This document shows positions 54,251 to 63,879 of a stretch of 64,000 nt of DNA, piece by piece (positions within the stretch are counted from its first letter, which is position 1; every line of letters begins with the position of its first letter). The stretch is taken from positions 383,645 to 447,644 of the forward strand of contig CAUYUJ010009402.1 of assembly GCA_963575745.1 (NCBI GenBank). The letters run 5' to 3'. The notes beneath the pieces are model-generated. The model saw only the letters and a list, made by a program, of their open reading frames with translations, made no database searches and was not told the origin of the DNA. The DNA comes from Prorocentrum cordatum (lineage: Eukaryota; Sar; Dinophyceae; Prorocentrales; Prorocentraceae). Position numbers and translations under genes: made by a program.

Positions 54251-55778
54251 TCTTGGAAAGGGCGTAGGCCCAGGGTTCTCCTTTAGAGGTTTACCCCCGG
54301 ATTTGACGGGAAGAGGGCCGGCGGATTTCTTTTGCGATAAATAACGAGTGGGAAGAGGGCTGGCGAATTAAAATTTGAGGATGTCCCTAGCGAAACGCTT
54401 GTTTTTCAGGATGTGGTGAGGATGTCTCGAGCGAAACGCTTGTTTTGTGTTAGACAATGTCTTCTCTTGGGGACCAGAATTCAGAGGATCTCGCAAGTGA
54501 AATGCTTGTTTTCACGTGCCCAGGTCTTGAGGATGTCTCGAGCGAGACGCTTGGTTTCACGCCTCCAGGTTGCCCAGGCAGATGTCTAGCATGAGGATTT
54601 GTTGAGGATGTCTCGAACCAGAGGCTTGTTTTCACGTGTCCAGGTCGCCCAGGCGGATGTCTAGCATGAGCATTTGTTGAGGATGTCTCGAGCGAGACGC
54701 TTGTTTGCACGTGTCCAGGTTGCCCAGGCGGATGTCTAGCATGAGGATGTGCTGAGAACGTCTTGAGCGAAACGCGTGTTTTCACGTGTCCAGGTCGCCC
54801 AGGCACAGCACAGCCCTCGGCACGGTACATCAATATCGATACCCTTAGCATTGCAGCCTGGCATGTTGCCTGGCACGTTCCGCGGAGCGTCCCGTGGCGA
54901 GTCCCCCTGGCACGTCGCGCGGTGCACGTCCATTGGCACGTTCCGTAGCGCGTCCCCTTGGCACGTCCCGCGGTGCGTGCCCATGGCACGTCCCCTGGCA
55001 CGTCGCCTGGCGCGTCCCTTGGGACGTTCCGCGGCGCGTCCTCCTGGCATGTCCCCTCTGTCGATTAGTTCTGGGGCAGCTACCATCTGCTCAGGCAGCT
55101 CGAGCTTAAGATCCAGATCAGTTCGGTCAGGACTCGGATGCCAGGGAGGACTCGATCCACACCGCTATATAGAGCACAATCGCGGCATGGCATATCGCAG
55201 TTCAGCACGGCCCAGCACAGCACAGCCGTCGGCACGGTACATCAGGATCGATACACTCAACATTGCACCTTGGCACGTTCCTTGGCGCGTTCCGTGGCGA
55301 GTCCACCTGGCACGTCGCGCGGCGCGTCCCCTGGCACGTCCCGCGGCACGTCCATTGGCACGTTCCGTAGCGCGTCCCCTTGGCACGTCCCGCGGTGCGT
55401 CCCCATGGCACGTCCCCTGGCACGTTGCCTGGCGCGTCCCGTGGGAAGTTCCGCGGCGCGTCCTCCTGGCATGTCCCCTCTGTAGATTAGTCCTGGGGCA
55501 GCTACCATCTGCGCAGGCAGCTCGAGCTTAAGATCCAGATCAGTTCGGTCAGGACTCGGATGCCAGGGAGGACTCGATCCACACCGCTATATAGAGCACA
55601 ATCGCGGCATGGTACATCGTAGTTCAGCACGGTGTAACACAGCACAGCCCTCGGCACAGTACATCAAGATCGATACATTCAGCATTGCATTTGCCCGTCG
55701 CCCAATCAGGTGTCTTTGAAACGTTGCCATGCCTTACATGTCTATATTCCTTTCCGGGTTCGTGGGTCGATCATGTTC
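54246..55778 (+). mobile_element. Satellite cassette H inside element E4
   Basis: It starts TTTTTCTTGGAAAGGGC, a mutated left end, directly against the right end of G. It contains GATGTCTCGAGCG repeats mixed with CACGTGTCCAGGTCGCCCAG pieces from the 63-bp satellite (54,510-54,800), then 12-bp repeats and two modules (55,064-55,262 and 55,485-55,688). The mosaic part shows exchange between the two satellite types. Confidence 0.75.
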
Positions 55779-55817
55779 GCTCAAAATCCGCCTGTAGGGG
55801 GACATGCCCGACTTAAA

Positions 55818-56160
55818 CATAGCGTGACAGAGCAGAGCATGACAGAACAGAGCATGGCCTATCAGCGCATGGCATAGCAAAGCAGAACATGCCAGAACAC
55901 ATCAGACTTGTTCTCCACCCGACGGGTTTGGATTGTTAGCTTTTAGCAGCAGGTTTCCCGACCGGACCACACTGCATACCGCGGCCGCCAGATCCCAATG
56001 GCCACTCTGTGCCCCCGAGTATCCCGCCACCCGCGCATTCGACAAAGTGCATAGCAGGATATAGCATGGCATAGCATGACCGAACATAACAGGATAGGGC
56101 AGAGCAGGGCGTAACAGAACATGACATAGCAACATAACAACTCATCATATTTGTTCTCAC
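55818..56160. repeat. AGCATGGCATAGC-type short repeats and R5 copy 2
   Basis: Loose repeats of GACAGAACAGAGCATGGC and related 9-10 bp units occupy 55,818-55,900 and 56,045-56,145. R5 copy 2 (55,945-56,045) lies between them. The same short repeats are found left of E4 at 50,205-50,275. Confidence 0.65.
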
Positions 56161-56195
56161 TGCAGTGCATCATTCGCTAGTGTGAGCATGACAGT

Positions 56196-56442
56196 TCGGA
56201 GGAGGAGAAGGAGGAGGAGAGGGGAAGGAAGAGCAGGAGACGGAGGAGGAGAAGGAGGAGGAGGGAGGGGTAGGAGGAGGAGGCGGAGGAGGAGGGGGAG
56301 GAGGAGGACGAGGAGGAGGAGGAGGAGGAGGAGGAGAAGGTCGAGGATGAGGATGAGGATGAGGAGGAAGGATGTATGAGGGGTAGGAGGAGGAAGGGAA
56401 GGGGTAGGGGTAGGAGGAGGAGGAGGAGGAGGAAGAGGAGGT
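56196..56442. repeat. GGA-rich microsatellite
   Basis: Imperfect GGA/GAA/GGG triplets with a (GAGGAT)n part at 56,340-56,370. Confidence 0.9.
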
Positions 56443-57059
56443 GAAAAGCAGGCGCCGAAGGTTTCGGTGGGGATCGCTCGAAACAACATAGTTATTCTTT
56501 TGGTTGCCGCGCCTTGCCAATTTCATTATCGGGCCTGGCCCTTGCCTTGCTGGGCGTTTGGTCATCATGTTAGCTGCGCTGTCAATTTATGTTCTGGCTA
56601 CTCCGGATGGTGATGCTTGCACTTTTGTTTGGCTTTCCTTGTGACGTGCCAGAAGCTGAGAACGCTGTGAGCTGGTGGGGGGCGGAGGACAACAGAGAGG
56701 GAGCAGGCCTCGGAAGGTGGCGAAGGAGGAGGAGGAGGAGGAGGAGGAGGAGGAGGAGGTGGTTGGGGCAGAGACGGGAGGGAGGACTGGCATGGGTGGA
56801 ATTCAAGACGGCCCCCCCCCCGAAGCAGAAGGGGGCGGGAGGGATTGTTGCAGGAACTGCGCAGTTTTCCTGAGCGCCTTGCTAGCGGAGCCAGCCGGGG
56901 CTAGAGCCGGCCAGGGGTGTTTTTCTCCTCTTCTAGCTGCTGCTGAGGGGGCCCTCTCTTCCCCAAATGTGTTTGCCAGCGAGGGCACCGAGCAACAGGT
57001 AGCTGGTAACTGCGCAGTGGGTGCGTACGCTGCGCGGTGCAGGCCGCCCGGTTGAAAGT
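56443..57059. other. Gene-free stretch with a small GGA tract
   Basis: (GGA)n at 56,722-56,762. The plus-strand frame 56,675-57,055 (126 codons) becomes ordinary after the GGA tract (NCAVFLSALLAEPAGARAG), but no domain is recognised and I do not call it a gene. Confidence 0.4.
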
Positions 57060-57299
57060 GTGTGTGGTGCAATATATAATATATATATGTATATATATAT
57101 ATATATGTATACGTATGCATGTCTTTATATATATACACTACATTTACATACACAAATGTTTCTACAAGTACACAGTTATACATGCATGTGTGCATGTGTG
57201 TACGTATGTATGCATGCATGTATGTATTAATGTCTGCATGTATGCGTGTATGCATGTATGCATGTATGCATGCATGCATGCATGTATGTATGCTGTATG

Positions 57300-57333
<34 letters not shown>

Positions 57334-57745
57334 TGTATGTATGGGTGTATGTATGTATGTATGTATGCATGTATGTATGTATGTGTGTATGGATGTATGT
57401 ATGTATGTATGTATGTAAGTATGTATGTATGTATGTATGTATGTATGGTTGCATGTATGTATACATGTTTGCATATATGTATAACTATATATATATATAT
57501 ATATATGTCAGTATGTCTGTCTGTCTGTCTGTCTGCCTATCAGTACGTCTGTATGTATGTATGTATGTATGTACGTATGTATGTTTGTTTGATTGTGTAT
57601 GTATGTATGTATGCATGCATGCATGTATGTATGTATGTATGTATGTATGCATGTATGTATGTATGTATGTATGCATGTACATATATGTATATATGTATGT
57701 ATATTTACCTACCTACCTACCTACCTACCTACCTACCTACCTACC

Positions 57746-57779
<34 letters not shown>

Positions 57780-57810
57780 CATACATATATATATATAGAT
57801 AGATATATGT
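57060..57810. repeat. (AT)n, (TATG)n, (CTGT)n, (CTAC)n and (CATA)n microsatellite cluster
   Basis: (AT)n at about 57,070-57,110; (TATG)n with GCATGCAT variants at 57,180-57,475; (AT)n at 57,485-57,507; (CTGT)n at 57,515-57,535; (TATG)n at 57,548-57,700; then (CTAC)n at 57,707-57,745, (CATA)n to 57,780 and a short AT tract. TATG and CATA are complementary, so the block could fold on itself. The long Cys/Met/Tyr ORFs are artefacts. Confidence 0.97.
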
Positions 57811-57997
57811 TCCTCTTCCTATAGTTTTGCAAGCCCAGGGGGGGGAAACCCTCACCCCCCCCAATAAAAAAAACTGGACCCCCGGGATCTGGGGTTCTCG
57901 GGCTCCCTTGGACGTCCTTGGAAAAGGTCACCTGGCTTTCCGGGTCTCCACAAACGCCTTGCCAGCAGCCCCAGAGCGATCCGATGGGGTCATCAGA

Positions 57998-58980
57998 CAG
58001 GCTCAAGGGAGGCCCCAGACAGCACAAGAGCGCTCCAAGAGGGACTCCAATTGCGCCAGGACGGCCCAAAAGACCCCTAAGGCACCCCAAAAAGCTTTCC
58101 AAGGGGCCTTCAAAGCACAAACATCGTCCCATTCCCCTCGTAAAACTTACAATTTTAGCATATTCGCCTTTCGGATTTCATCAGCTTTCAAGACGGTTTC
58201 AAAGCCCCCGAGATCTCCTCAAGACGCCCCAAGAGGCCCCCAAGAAAGCTTCAAGACGGCCGAGCCGGGCCCCACGATCGCCCACGAGAGCCCCAAGACA
58301 GCCCATAATGGAACCAAGAGGCCACCCAAGGGCTCCCAGCACAGACCCAAAAAGGCCATGGGATGTCCACGGAAGTGCCCAAGATGGGTCCAAAGGGGAC
58401 TCCAGCGGCCCCAAGTTCCCCCAAGACGGCCCAAGAAGGCCCCAGGACGGCTAATGAAGGCGCAAAAGCGGCCCACGAGGGCCCCGAAAACACCCCCACG
58501 ATGTTTCCGAATGCCAACATAAAGACCCCCAAGGCACCCCAAAAAGCTTTCCAATGGGCTTTCAAAACACAAAAGTCGTCCCATTCCCCTCGTTAAACAT
58601 ACAATTTTAGCATATTCGCCTTTCGGATTTCATCAGCTTTCAAGACGGTTTCAAAGCCCCCGAGACCGCCTCAAGACGCCCTAAAAGGCCCCCATGACAG
58701 CTTCAAGACGGCCGAGCCGGGCCCCACGATCGCCCACGAGAGCCCCAAGACAGCCCATAATAGAACCAAGAGGCCCCCCAAGGGCTCCCAGCACAGACCC
58801 AAAAGGGCCATGGGAGGTCCCCGGAAGTGCCCAAGATGGGTCCACAGGGGGCTCCAGCGGGCCCATGCTCCCCAAGACGGCCCAAGAAGGTCCCAGGACG
58901 GCCCATGAAGGCGCCAAAAGCGGCCCACGAGGGCCCCGAAAACACCCCCACGATGTTTCCGAATGCCAGCATTAATTGAT
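57998..58980 (+). repeat. AAGACGGCCC repeat region with a 452-bp tandem duplication
   Basis: Short CCAAGACGGCCCAAGAGG-like units fill the region. On top of them a segment is duplicated head-to-tail with a 452-bp period. CGTCCCATTCCCCTCGT occurs at 58,125 and 58,577, followed in both by CAATTTTAGCATATTCGCC and CATCAGCTTTCAAGACGG. ORFs are Pro/Arg/Lys-rich and compositional. Confidence 0.85.
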
Positions 58981-59287
58981 TTTGCTCCCATGACATTTCA
59001 CAGTGTGACCCAGTCGTTGAGGGTCTCGTGGCATGCAGCGAAGATGCCCGAGGATGCCCCGTACGAGTTGCAGATGCATGTACATACCCTTACACACATA
59101 AAATTATATGTACACATGTATACGCTGTATACATATACAGCAATGTAAGTATATTGTATACACCTAGGCATTTATACGGAACGTGCATGCACGTGCGCGT
59201 GTATACATGCATGCGCGCATGTACGCACACACGCATTCCGCTTGCGTGCAGAACTCAAACGGCCAAGGTGCATGGCGCGCAGCGCCA
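58981..59287. other. Gene-free stretch
   Basis: CATGTATAC/ACATGTA-type alternating sequence at 59,075-59,235; no gene recognised. Confidence 0.45.
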
Positions 59288-59430
59288 ATGCAGTCTTGTA
59301 TATGGTGTATATGTATGTGTGTATGTATGTATGTATGTATGTATGTATGCATGCATGCATGTATGTATGTATGTATGTATGTATGAATGTATGTATGTAT
59401 GCATGTATATTATATATATAGATATAGGGC
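59288..59430. repeat. (TATG)n microsatellite
   Basis: About 25 TATG units with GCATGCAT and one TGAATG variant, followed by a short AT tract. Confidence 0.95.
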
Positions 59431-59629
59431 TTCGCCCCAGGCCGCTGGCCCCCTCTCTACCATACTGGAATATAGCAGAGTCGCGTCGGTGCGTCACGGC
59501 GCTGCCTTGGCGCATCTGGGAGTATCATGCGGGGGCGGATCGGAATCATCAGCGCATATCGAGACGTTGGCGTTATTCTAATGGCTTTCCGCTCATCCCC
59601 CTACCGTGCCTGGGTTGTGGGTCTGAGGT
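59431..59629. other. Gene-free stretch
   Basis: Ordinary-complexity sequence with no recognised domain or repeat. Confidence 0.4.
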
Positions 59630-60010
59630 CTTTGGAGGCGGTTTGAGCGCTTCTTGGGGGCCTCTGGGGCTTCGTGGGGTATCTTTGGGGCCTCTTGGAG
59701 GCGTCTTGGGCGCGTCTTGGGCGCCTCTGGGGTCCTCTCGGGGCCTCTTGGCGGCCTCTTGGGGCCTCCTGGGGGCTTGTCGGAGCTTCTTGGAGCCCTC
59801 TTGGACCGTCTGGGGGCCCTCTTGAACGCGTCTTGAGCTGTCTTGGAGCGGTCTTGGGAGCTTCTTGAGCCGTCTTGGAGCGTCAAACAGCCGAAAATGC
59901 GAGAAGGCCCAAATCCCACAAAACCTTTTGGGGCTCTCTTGGGGCTCTCTCGGGAAGCCTCTTGGAGCTCTCTTGGGGCCTCTTGAGGCCATCTTGGGCC
60001 GTCTGGAATT
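59630..60010 (-). repeat. AAGACGGCCC-family block, reverse orientation
   Basis: GGGGCCTCTTGG, GGGGCGTCTTGGG and GAGCCGTCTTGGAGC are the reverse complement of the motif at 57,998-58,980, repeated every 12-24 bp. Confidence 0.75.
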
Positions 60011-60284
60011 AATGTTCGTGCGCCTTGGAGCACTCTTGGCCTCGGCAATGCGAATAGGGCGTCATTTGCAAGGGTTAAGGCCTCGGGGACGCAAATATTG
60101 TTTGGGCGTGGTACATTGCCGGTTTGGACCCGCCCCCCCCTCGCGCGGACTTGAACAATTTACAGTAGGAAGCAGAAACCAGGACTGTAACACTGTAACT
60201 TTGAAGACTTGACACTGCAACTGGCGCAGGAATCAGCAACCTAGTCCTACAGCCTTGTGGCCTCACAAGGAGGCCGGCGGATAG
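60011..60284. other. Gene-free stretch
   Basis: Nothing recognised apart from a short GTAACACTGTAACTTTGAAG-type duplication near 60,185. Confidence 0.4.
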
Positions 60285-60400
60285 AAATATACATATATTC
60301 ATGTATACATTTATGTATATGTATATGTATATGTATACGCATGTATATATATATATATATATGTATATGTGTATGTGTGTGTGTGTATATATATATGCAT
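60285..60400. repeat. (AT/GT)n microsatellite
   Basis: TATATGTATA-type dinucleotide and hexanucleotide repeats. Confidence 0.9.
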
Positions 60401-60479
60401 TCCCGATTTCCGTATTCTTAGAACGCCAGGCTCCCCCCCCCCACAGAGCGAATTTCGACCACCCTGGGCGGCTCATATG

Positions 60480-60995
60480 CCCCCCAAAAGGTCCAATACG
60501 GTTCGAAGACGGCCCAAGAGCGCTCCAAGACGGCCTCAAATGGCTCCACGACAGCTCAGGAGACCTCCAAAACGCTCCAAAAAGGCCTCCAGGTGGCTCC
60601 AAGACGGTCCACGAGGCCCCCCCCAAGACGCCCCGAAGAGCCCGGAAGAGAACGCCAAACAAGCCAACATCGTTCCATTCCTTTAGTAAAACGTGCATTT
60701 TCAACCGTGCTCGCTTTTTTGTTGTCCAAGGCTCCAGGACGGCTCAAGAGGCCCCCCCAAGGCAGCCCCAGAGAGGCCCACGACGGCCCAAAATAGCCCC
60801 AAGACGGCCCAAGAGAGCTCCGAGACGGCCCAGACGACCCCAAGGGGTTCCCAAGAAAGCCCCAAGACCGCCCCAAGAAACCCCCAGCAGAGCCCCACGA
60901 CGTCCAGAGCCCCCCGAGACAGCCCACAAGGGCCCCCAAAACGGTCCAACTGGGCCCCGCGACGGTCCACAAGGGCCTCTAAGAAATCCCAGAGG
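60480..60995 (+). repeat. AAGACGGCCC-family block
   Basis: Units such as CCAAGACGGTCCACGAGG and CCAAGACGGCCCAAGAGAG recur every 12-30 bp. A GTTCCATTCCTTTAGTAAAA stretch at 60,671 resembles the GTCCCATTCCCCTCGTAAAA landmark of the 452-bp duplication, so the locus is a diverged relative of 58,003-58,980. Confidence 0.75.
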
Positions 60996-61330
60996 CGCCC
61001 AATAACAGGGACTCGCCTCCCACTCCGTTCGTGCTTCCCCCTTCTGTGCTCACGACTGCTCCCGTAGCTGGGGCAGTTTTGGTTCCGTCTTGGGGGCCTC
61101 TTGCGCCGTTTTGGGGCCCCGTTGGGCCTTTGCGCAAACATCGATCGCTGTCACGAGGCGAAGGGGGCGAAACCTGCCCCAATCTTGTAGTGGAAGGGAG
61201 GCGTCATGATGATGATGAGGAGAGAGAGAGAGAGAGAGAGAGAAGGTGATGAGCAGCAGGTCATGTTTACGAGTCCGTTGGGGCCCCCTTGGGCCGTCCT
61301 GGGTCCCTCCTGCGCCGTCTTGGCGCTCCC
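60996..61330. repeat. Reverse AAGACGGCCC blocks and a (GA)n tract
   Basis: GGTTCCGTCTTGGGGGCC at 61,080-61,120 and GGGCCGTCCTGGG at 61,290-61,325 are reverse-oriented family units. (GA)n at 61,221-61,243. Confidence 0.65.
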
Positions 61331-61602
61331 TTTCAGTTTCCCTGGCCGTCCAGGAATTATTCTGGGAGCCGTTTTTCCTGCCAAGTCGCTTCGCGCCCGG
61401 AAGCGGACTCCAGATGCCGAAAACGAGAGCATATTTCCGTCTTGTTTGTCTCTATCTCTTTGGATGTCGTCGGGCTCGTCATCGGCGGCGCGCCCAGGGG
61501 CAGAGGGGCGTCCCTTTTTTCAGAAGCCTCAGAGGTCCTCCTGCCCTCTGACAAGCTGCCTGAGCCTCTTCCGAAACCGCAGAGGGCTTCGTAGAAGGCC
61601 AG

Positions 61603-61757
61603 AGGGTCACCACCCACCAGGCCACCCCAGCTCCATTTCCAGCGGGTGTGTGTGTGTGTGTCTGGCAACATCGAAAAAACACACGTGGAACCCGCGCCCC
61701 TTCTCAACCCGAAAAGGGGGATCTTCGGGCTGGGTTGGGGCGGCTTGGTAGGTAGCC
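61603..61757. mobile_element. Hairpin/MITE-like element, family H1, copy 2
   Basis: Arms ACCACCCACCAGGCCACCCC and GGGGCGGCTTGGTAGGTAGC match those of 7,307-7,494. The centre contains (GT)n (61,645-61,660) and a CACGTGGAACCCG block, which matches CACGCGGAACCCG in copy 1. Confidence 0.6.
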
Positions 61758-62149
61758 GGAGGGCTCTTGAGAAGCACCCCCCCCGCCTTCTGCCAAGGCC
61801 TGCCCCCCTCTCACTTCCTCCATCGTCGCGCCACCAACCCCAGACCCCCGACGTCGTGACTTTTTCATGGCGTCGACCCCCAGCGGTTTGGACCCATTCC
61901 CCGAGGCCGGTTGTTCATCCCGAGTCGTTCTCTGACAGCCCCCCCGAGGCCGGCAGGGGCCCCCAGAGGCGGAAAATGGCGAAAAACCTCCCGTCGTGAT
62001 TTCTTCATGACTCGAGGGGGGCTCTGTCGGGGCTGGACAGAACCCCCCACAGTGACACGTCGATCAGTGAATTGTCCGCTTCCGGTTCTCGGGAGGGCGC
62101 CGTGGCCGTCCTTTTCCAGGCCTGCGCCCGCCAGATTTGGGCCTCAGGT
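61758..62149. other. Gene-free stretch
   Basis: Three diverged CCCCCGAGGCCGG / CGTCGTGATTTCTTCATGA-type duplications (61,855-61,875 and 61,995-62,012). No domain. Confidence 0.4.
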
Positions 62150-62395
62150 CGTTTTCACCAAACCACGTTTTGCTAACGGGGGGTCTGTCCATCCCCGATA
62201 TAGCCCTACCGAACAGTGTTCTAAGACCCTTTTGTGGTTTCCACGAAATGTTCTTAGAGCACTTCTGGCGGAGTCTGTCTCGTTTGAGCACATCGGGTTT
62301 CTGTTCTAAGAACATGGTTTATGTTCTTTTCCGGGTTCGAAGAGCTTGTTGTTTTCACTAAACCACGTTTTGCTAAAGGGGGGTCTGTCCACACC
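62150..62395 (+). repeat. Direct repeats flanking dispersed repeat R4, copy 2
   Basis: TTTTCACCAAACCACGTTTT (62,152) and TTTTCACTAAACCACGTTTT (62,353), each followed by GCTAA.GGGGGGTCTGTCCA, are about 201 bp apart. R4 copy 2 (62,204-62,335) lies between them and matches 34,905-35,050. This is either a tandem duplication that includes R4 or an insertion of R4 next to a duplicated segment. Confidence 0.75.
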
Positions 62396-62542
62396 CGAGC
62401 CTGGGACACGGGAGGCGGTGCTCGGGGCCGGTTGGCAGCACGCCCCGCGGCAGGAGAGGCGCCCGGAGTTCCTGCCGCCGGCGCGGGGGGGGCCCGCGCC
62501 GGCGCCGGCGGCCAGGCGCGCCCGCACGTGGGGGCGCCTTAG

Positions 62543-62742
62543 TCGGGCCGGACGAAAGGGGGGGATTGGGAAAGGGGGGGTTACGAAATCTGCTGCATGC
62601 AGCTGGTTTCGGCCCCACCGAGGGGCCCATTCCTCGATACATAGCCGCCTCCGGCGCCGGGAGGCGCCGGGCAAATCAGCTACGTGAGCTGATTCTCAAA
62701 CCCCCCCTTTGCTATCCCCCACTTTCGCCCGACCCGACGTAG
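62543..62742. mobile_element. Imperfect inverted-repeat element H5
   Basis: The left arm (GTCGGGCCGGACGAAAGGGG, then GGATTGGGAAAGGGGGGGTT) and right arm (AACCCCCCCTTTGCTATCCC, then CCACTTTCGCCCGACCCGAC) are inverted copies of about 45 bp. Inside are smaller palindromes (CTGCTGCATGCAG, CAGCTACGTGAGCTG). One copy only. Confidence 0.6.
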
Positions 62743-63242
62743 GTCATGAGGAGCCAAAGCGCACAGACGCAATGAATCTTCGACTCCCAGGGAACATGTG
62801 GGAGAAGATCCGGGAGGGAAAAACACACACAGAGACACAATTCATCGTCTAGTTATTTCCCGCCAGAGATTTATGTGAAAAGATGGGGAATGGCGGGAAG
62901 ACGAAAGCCCAGAAAATGTGGGAAGATGTTGGGGATTCTGTTGTTTGTGTGTCCCAGGGCCCCTTCAAATATGGGAAGCGGGGGGGAAGAACACCCAGTC
63001 CTCGGGAGCGTTTTTGCGCCGCGGGTCGATTTCTGACGGCCCTGCGGACCGAAGGCGGCTCCCCGGAGGCTGAGCTTGCGGGACGCCCGCCGTGATCTTT
63101 TCAGTGACGCTCAGGGGACCGAGAGGACCCCCGAGACCGACGAGCGACACCCATGCACGACTCGTGGATGCACATTCCTCAGACCCGATACGCAAGTTAC
63201 GTGCGCAGCATACGGTCAGGAACGTTTGTTTAGCGCGTCTCT
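62743..63242. other. Gene-free stretch
   Basis: No recognised domain; ordinary composition. Confidence 0.4.
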
Positions 63243-63492
63243 AGGCCTCCTAGATGGGATCGGAGTAGATGGGGTCGGAGGATCGCGCCGCATCGCCGAT
63301 GCATCGCCGATGCGGCTCGATGTGCAGCCCGCTTTGCTTCACGTCAACGTCGCCGATGCATCGCCGACGTCGACGATGCATCGCTGGTGCATCGCCGATC
63401 CATCGCCGATGCATCGCCGATGTATCACCGATGTATCGGCGAGACGGCGCAATCCTCCGACCCCATCTACTCCGACCCCATCTAGGAGGCCT
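63243..63492. mobile_element. Inverted-repeat element H6 with internal GATGCATCGCC repeats
   Basis: Arms AGGCCTCCTAGATGGGATCG (63,243) and GACCCCATCTAGGAGGCCT (ending 63,492) are near-perfect inverted copies of about 47 bp. The left continues GAGTAGATGGGGTCGGAGGAT and the right mirrors it. Inside, 63,290-63,440 holds about eight GCATCGCCGAT units that are themselves self-complementary. Confidence 0.8.
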
Positions 63493-63689
63493 CTGGCGTC
63501 GCGTCGCCAGTTCTGGTCCGCCACGCTGCGACGTCCCGGCCCCGCTGCGTCGACGTCTCCAGCTTCTCCCAGCCTCCCGCCCCGCGAAGCGGGGCGACGT
63601 CGTGGGGCCGCCGCCGCGACACGCCGGGCATCGCTGCAGCATGCCCTGCATGACTTTACACGCTGCGCCTTTGATCCTGGCCGCGCGTC

Positions 63690-63770
63690 GGGCCCCCCGA
63701 GCCTGTCCGGGAGGACTCGCCGACCAAGACCTCGAGGTGGATCCAGCCGTGGCGACGAGGGCGCGCCCCC
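63690..63770 (+). repeat. Dispersed repeat R1, copy 3
   Basis: GACCAAGACCTCGAGGTGGA followed by TCCAGCCGTGGCGACGAGGG matches 23,745-23,800 and, inverted, 795-840. Confidence 0.6.
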
Positions 63771-63807
63771 CAGAGTCCGCCAGGCAGCGCAGGGTTGTGA
63801 CGCGCAC

Positions 63808-63813
63808 GCACAG

Positions 63814-63842
<29 letters not shown>
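63808..63842. repeat. (CA)n microsatellite
   Basis: About 17 CA dinucleotides. Confidence 0.95.
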
Positions 63843-63845
<3 letters not shown>

Positions 63846-63879
63846 CGATCCTCGAGCCCTTCTCTTCTTCGCCTTCTTC

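Larger units (their letters stand above)
50279..55817 (+). mobile_element. Introner-like element E4, about 5.5 kb, with two satellite cassettes
   Basis: Left terminus AGTCGGGCATGTCCCTCTTC and right terminus GTAGGGGGACATGCCCGACT are inverted and match E1-E3. Flanks CATGGCGT (50,270-50,277) and CATAGCGT (55,818-55,825) are a possible 8-bp TSD with one mismatch. Unlike E1 and E2, no exon is recognised on either side, and no CAG|GC pair was found. It contains cassettes G and H. Confidence 0.7.

Noticed and set aside
35555-54780. GATGTCTCGAGCGAAACGC repeats as possible hammerhead ribozymes
   Set aside because: The GAAAC part recalls a hammerhead core, but the conserved CUGAUGA is absent (GAGGAUG instead) and no cleavage-site geometry is evident.
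46193-55508. Many ORFs of 60-265 codons rich in MARPLARRLA, RGTCQGDA or NMVVPSWNHVF repeats
   Set aside because: They arise from the 12-bp and 63-bp satellites inside cassettes E-H and change frame between copies.
57037-57824. Cys/Met/Tyr-rich ORFs of up to 253 codons
   Set aside because: Translations of (TATG)n, (CTGT)n and (CATA)n arrays.
45340-62340. CCGGGTTCG(T/A)-type strings as tRNA T-loops
   Set aside because: The CCTTTCCGGGTTCGTGGGTC string is the cassette right end. No acceptor stem, anticodon arm or D-arm fits around any copy.
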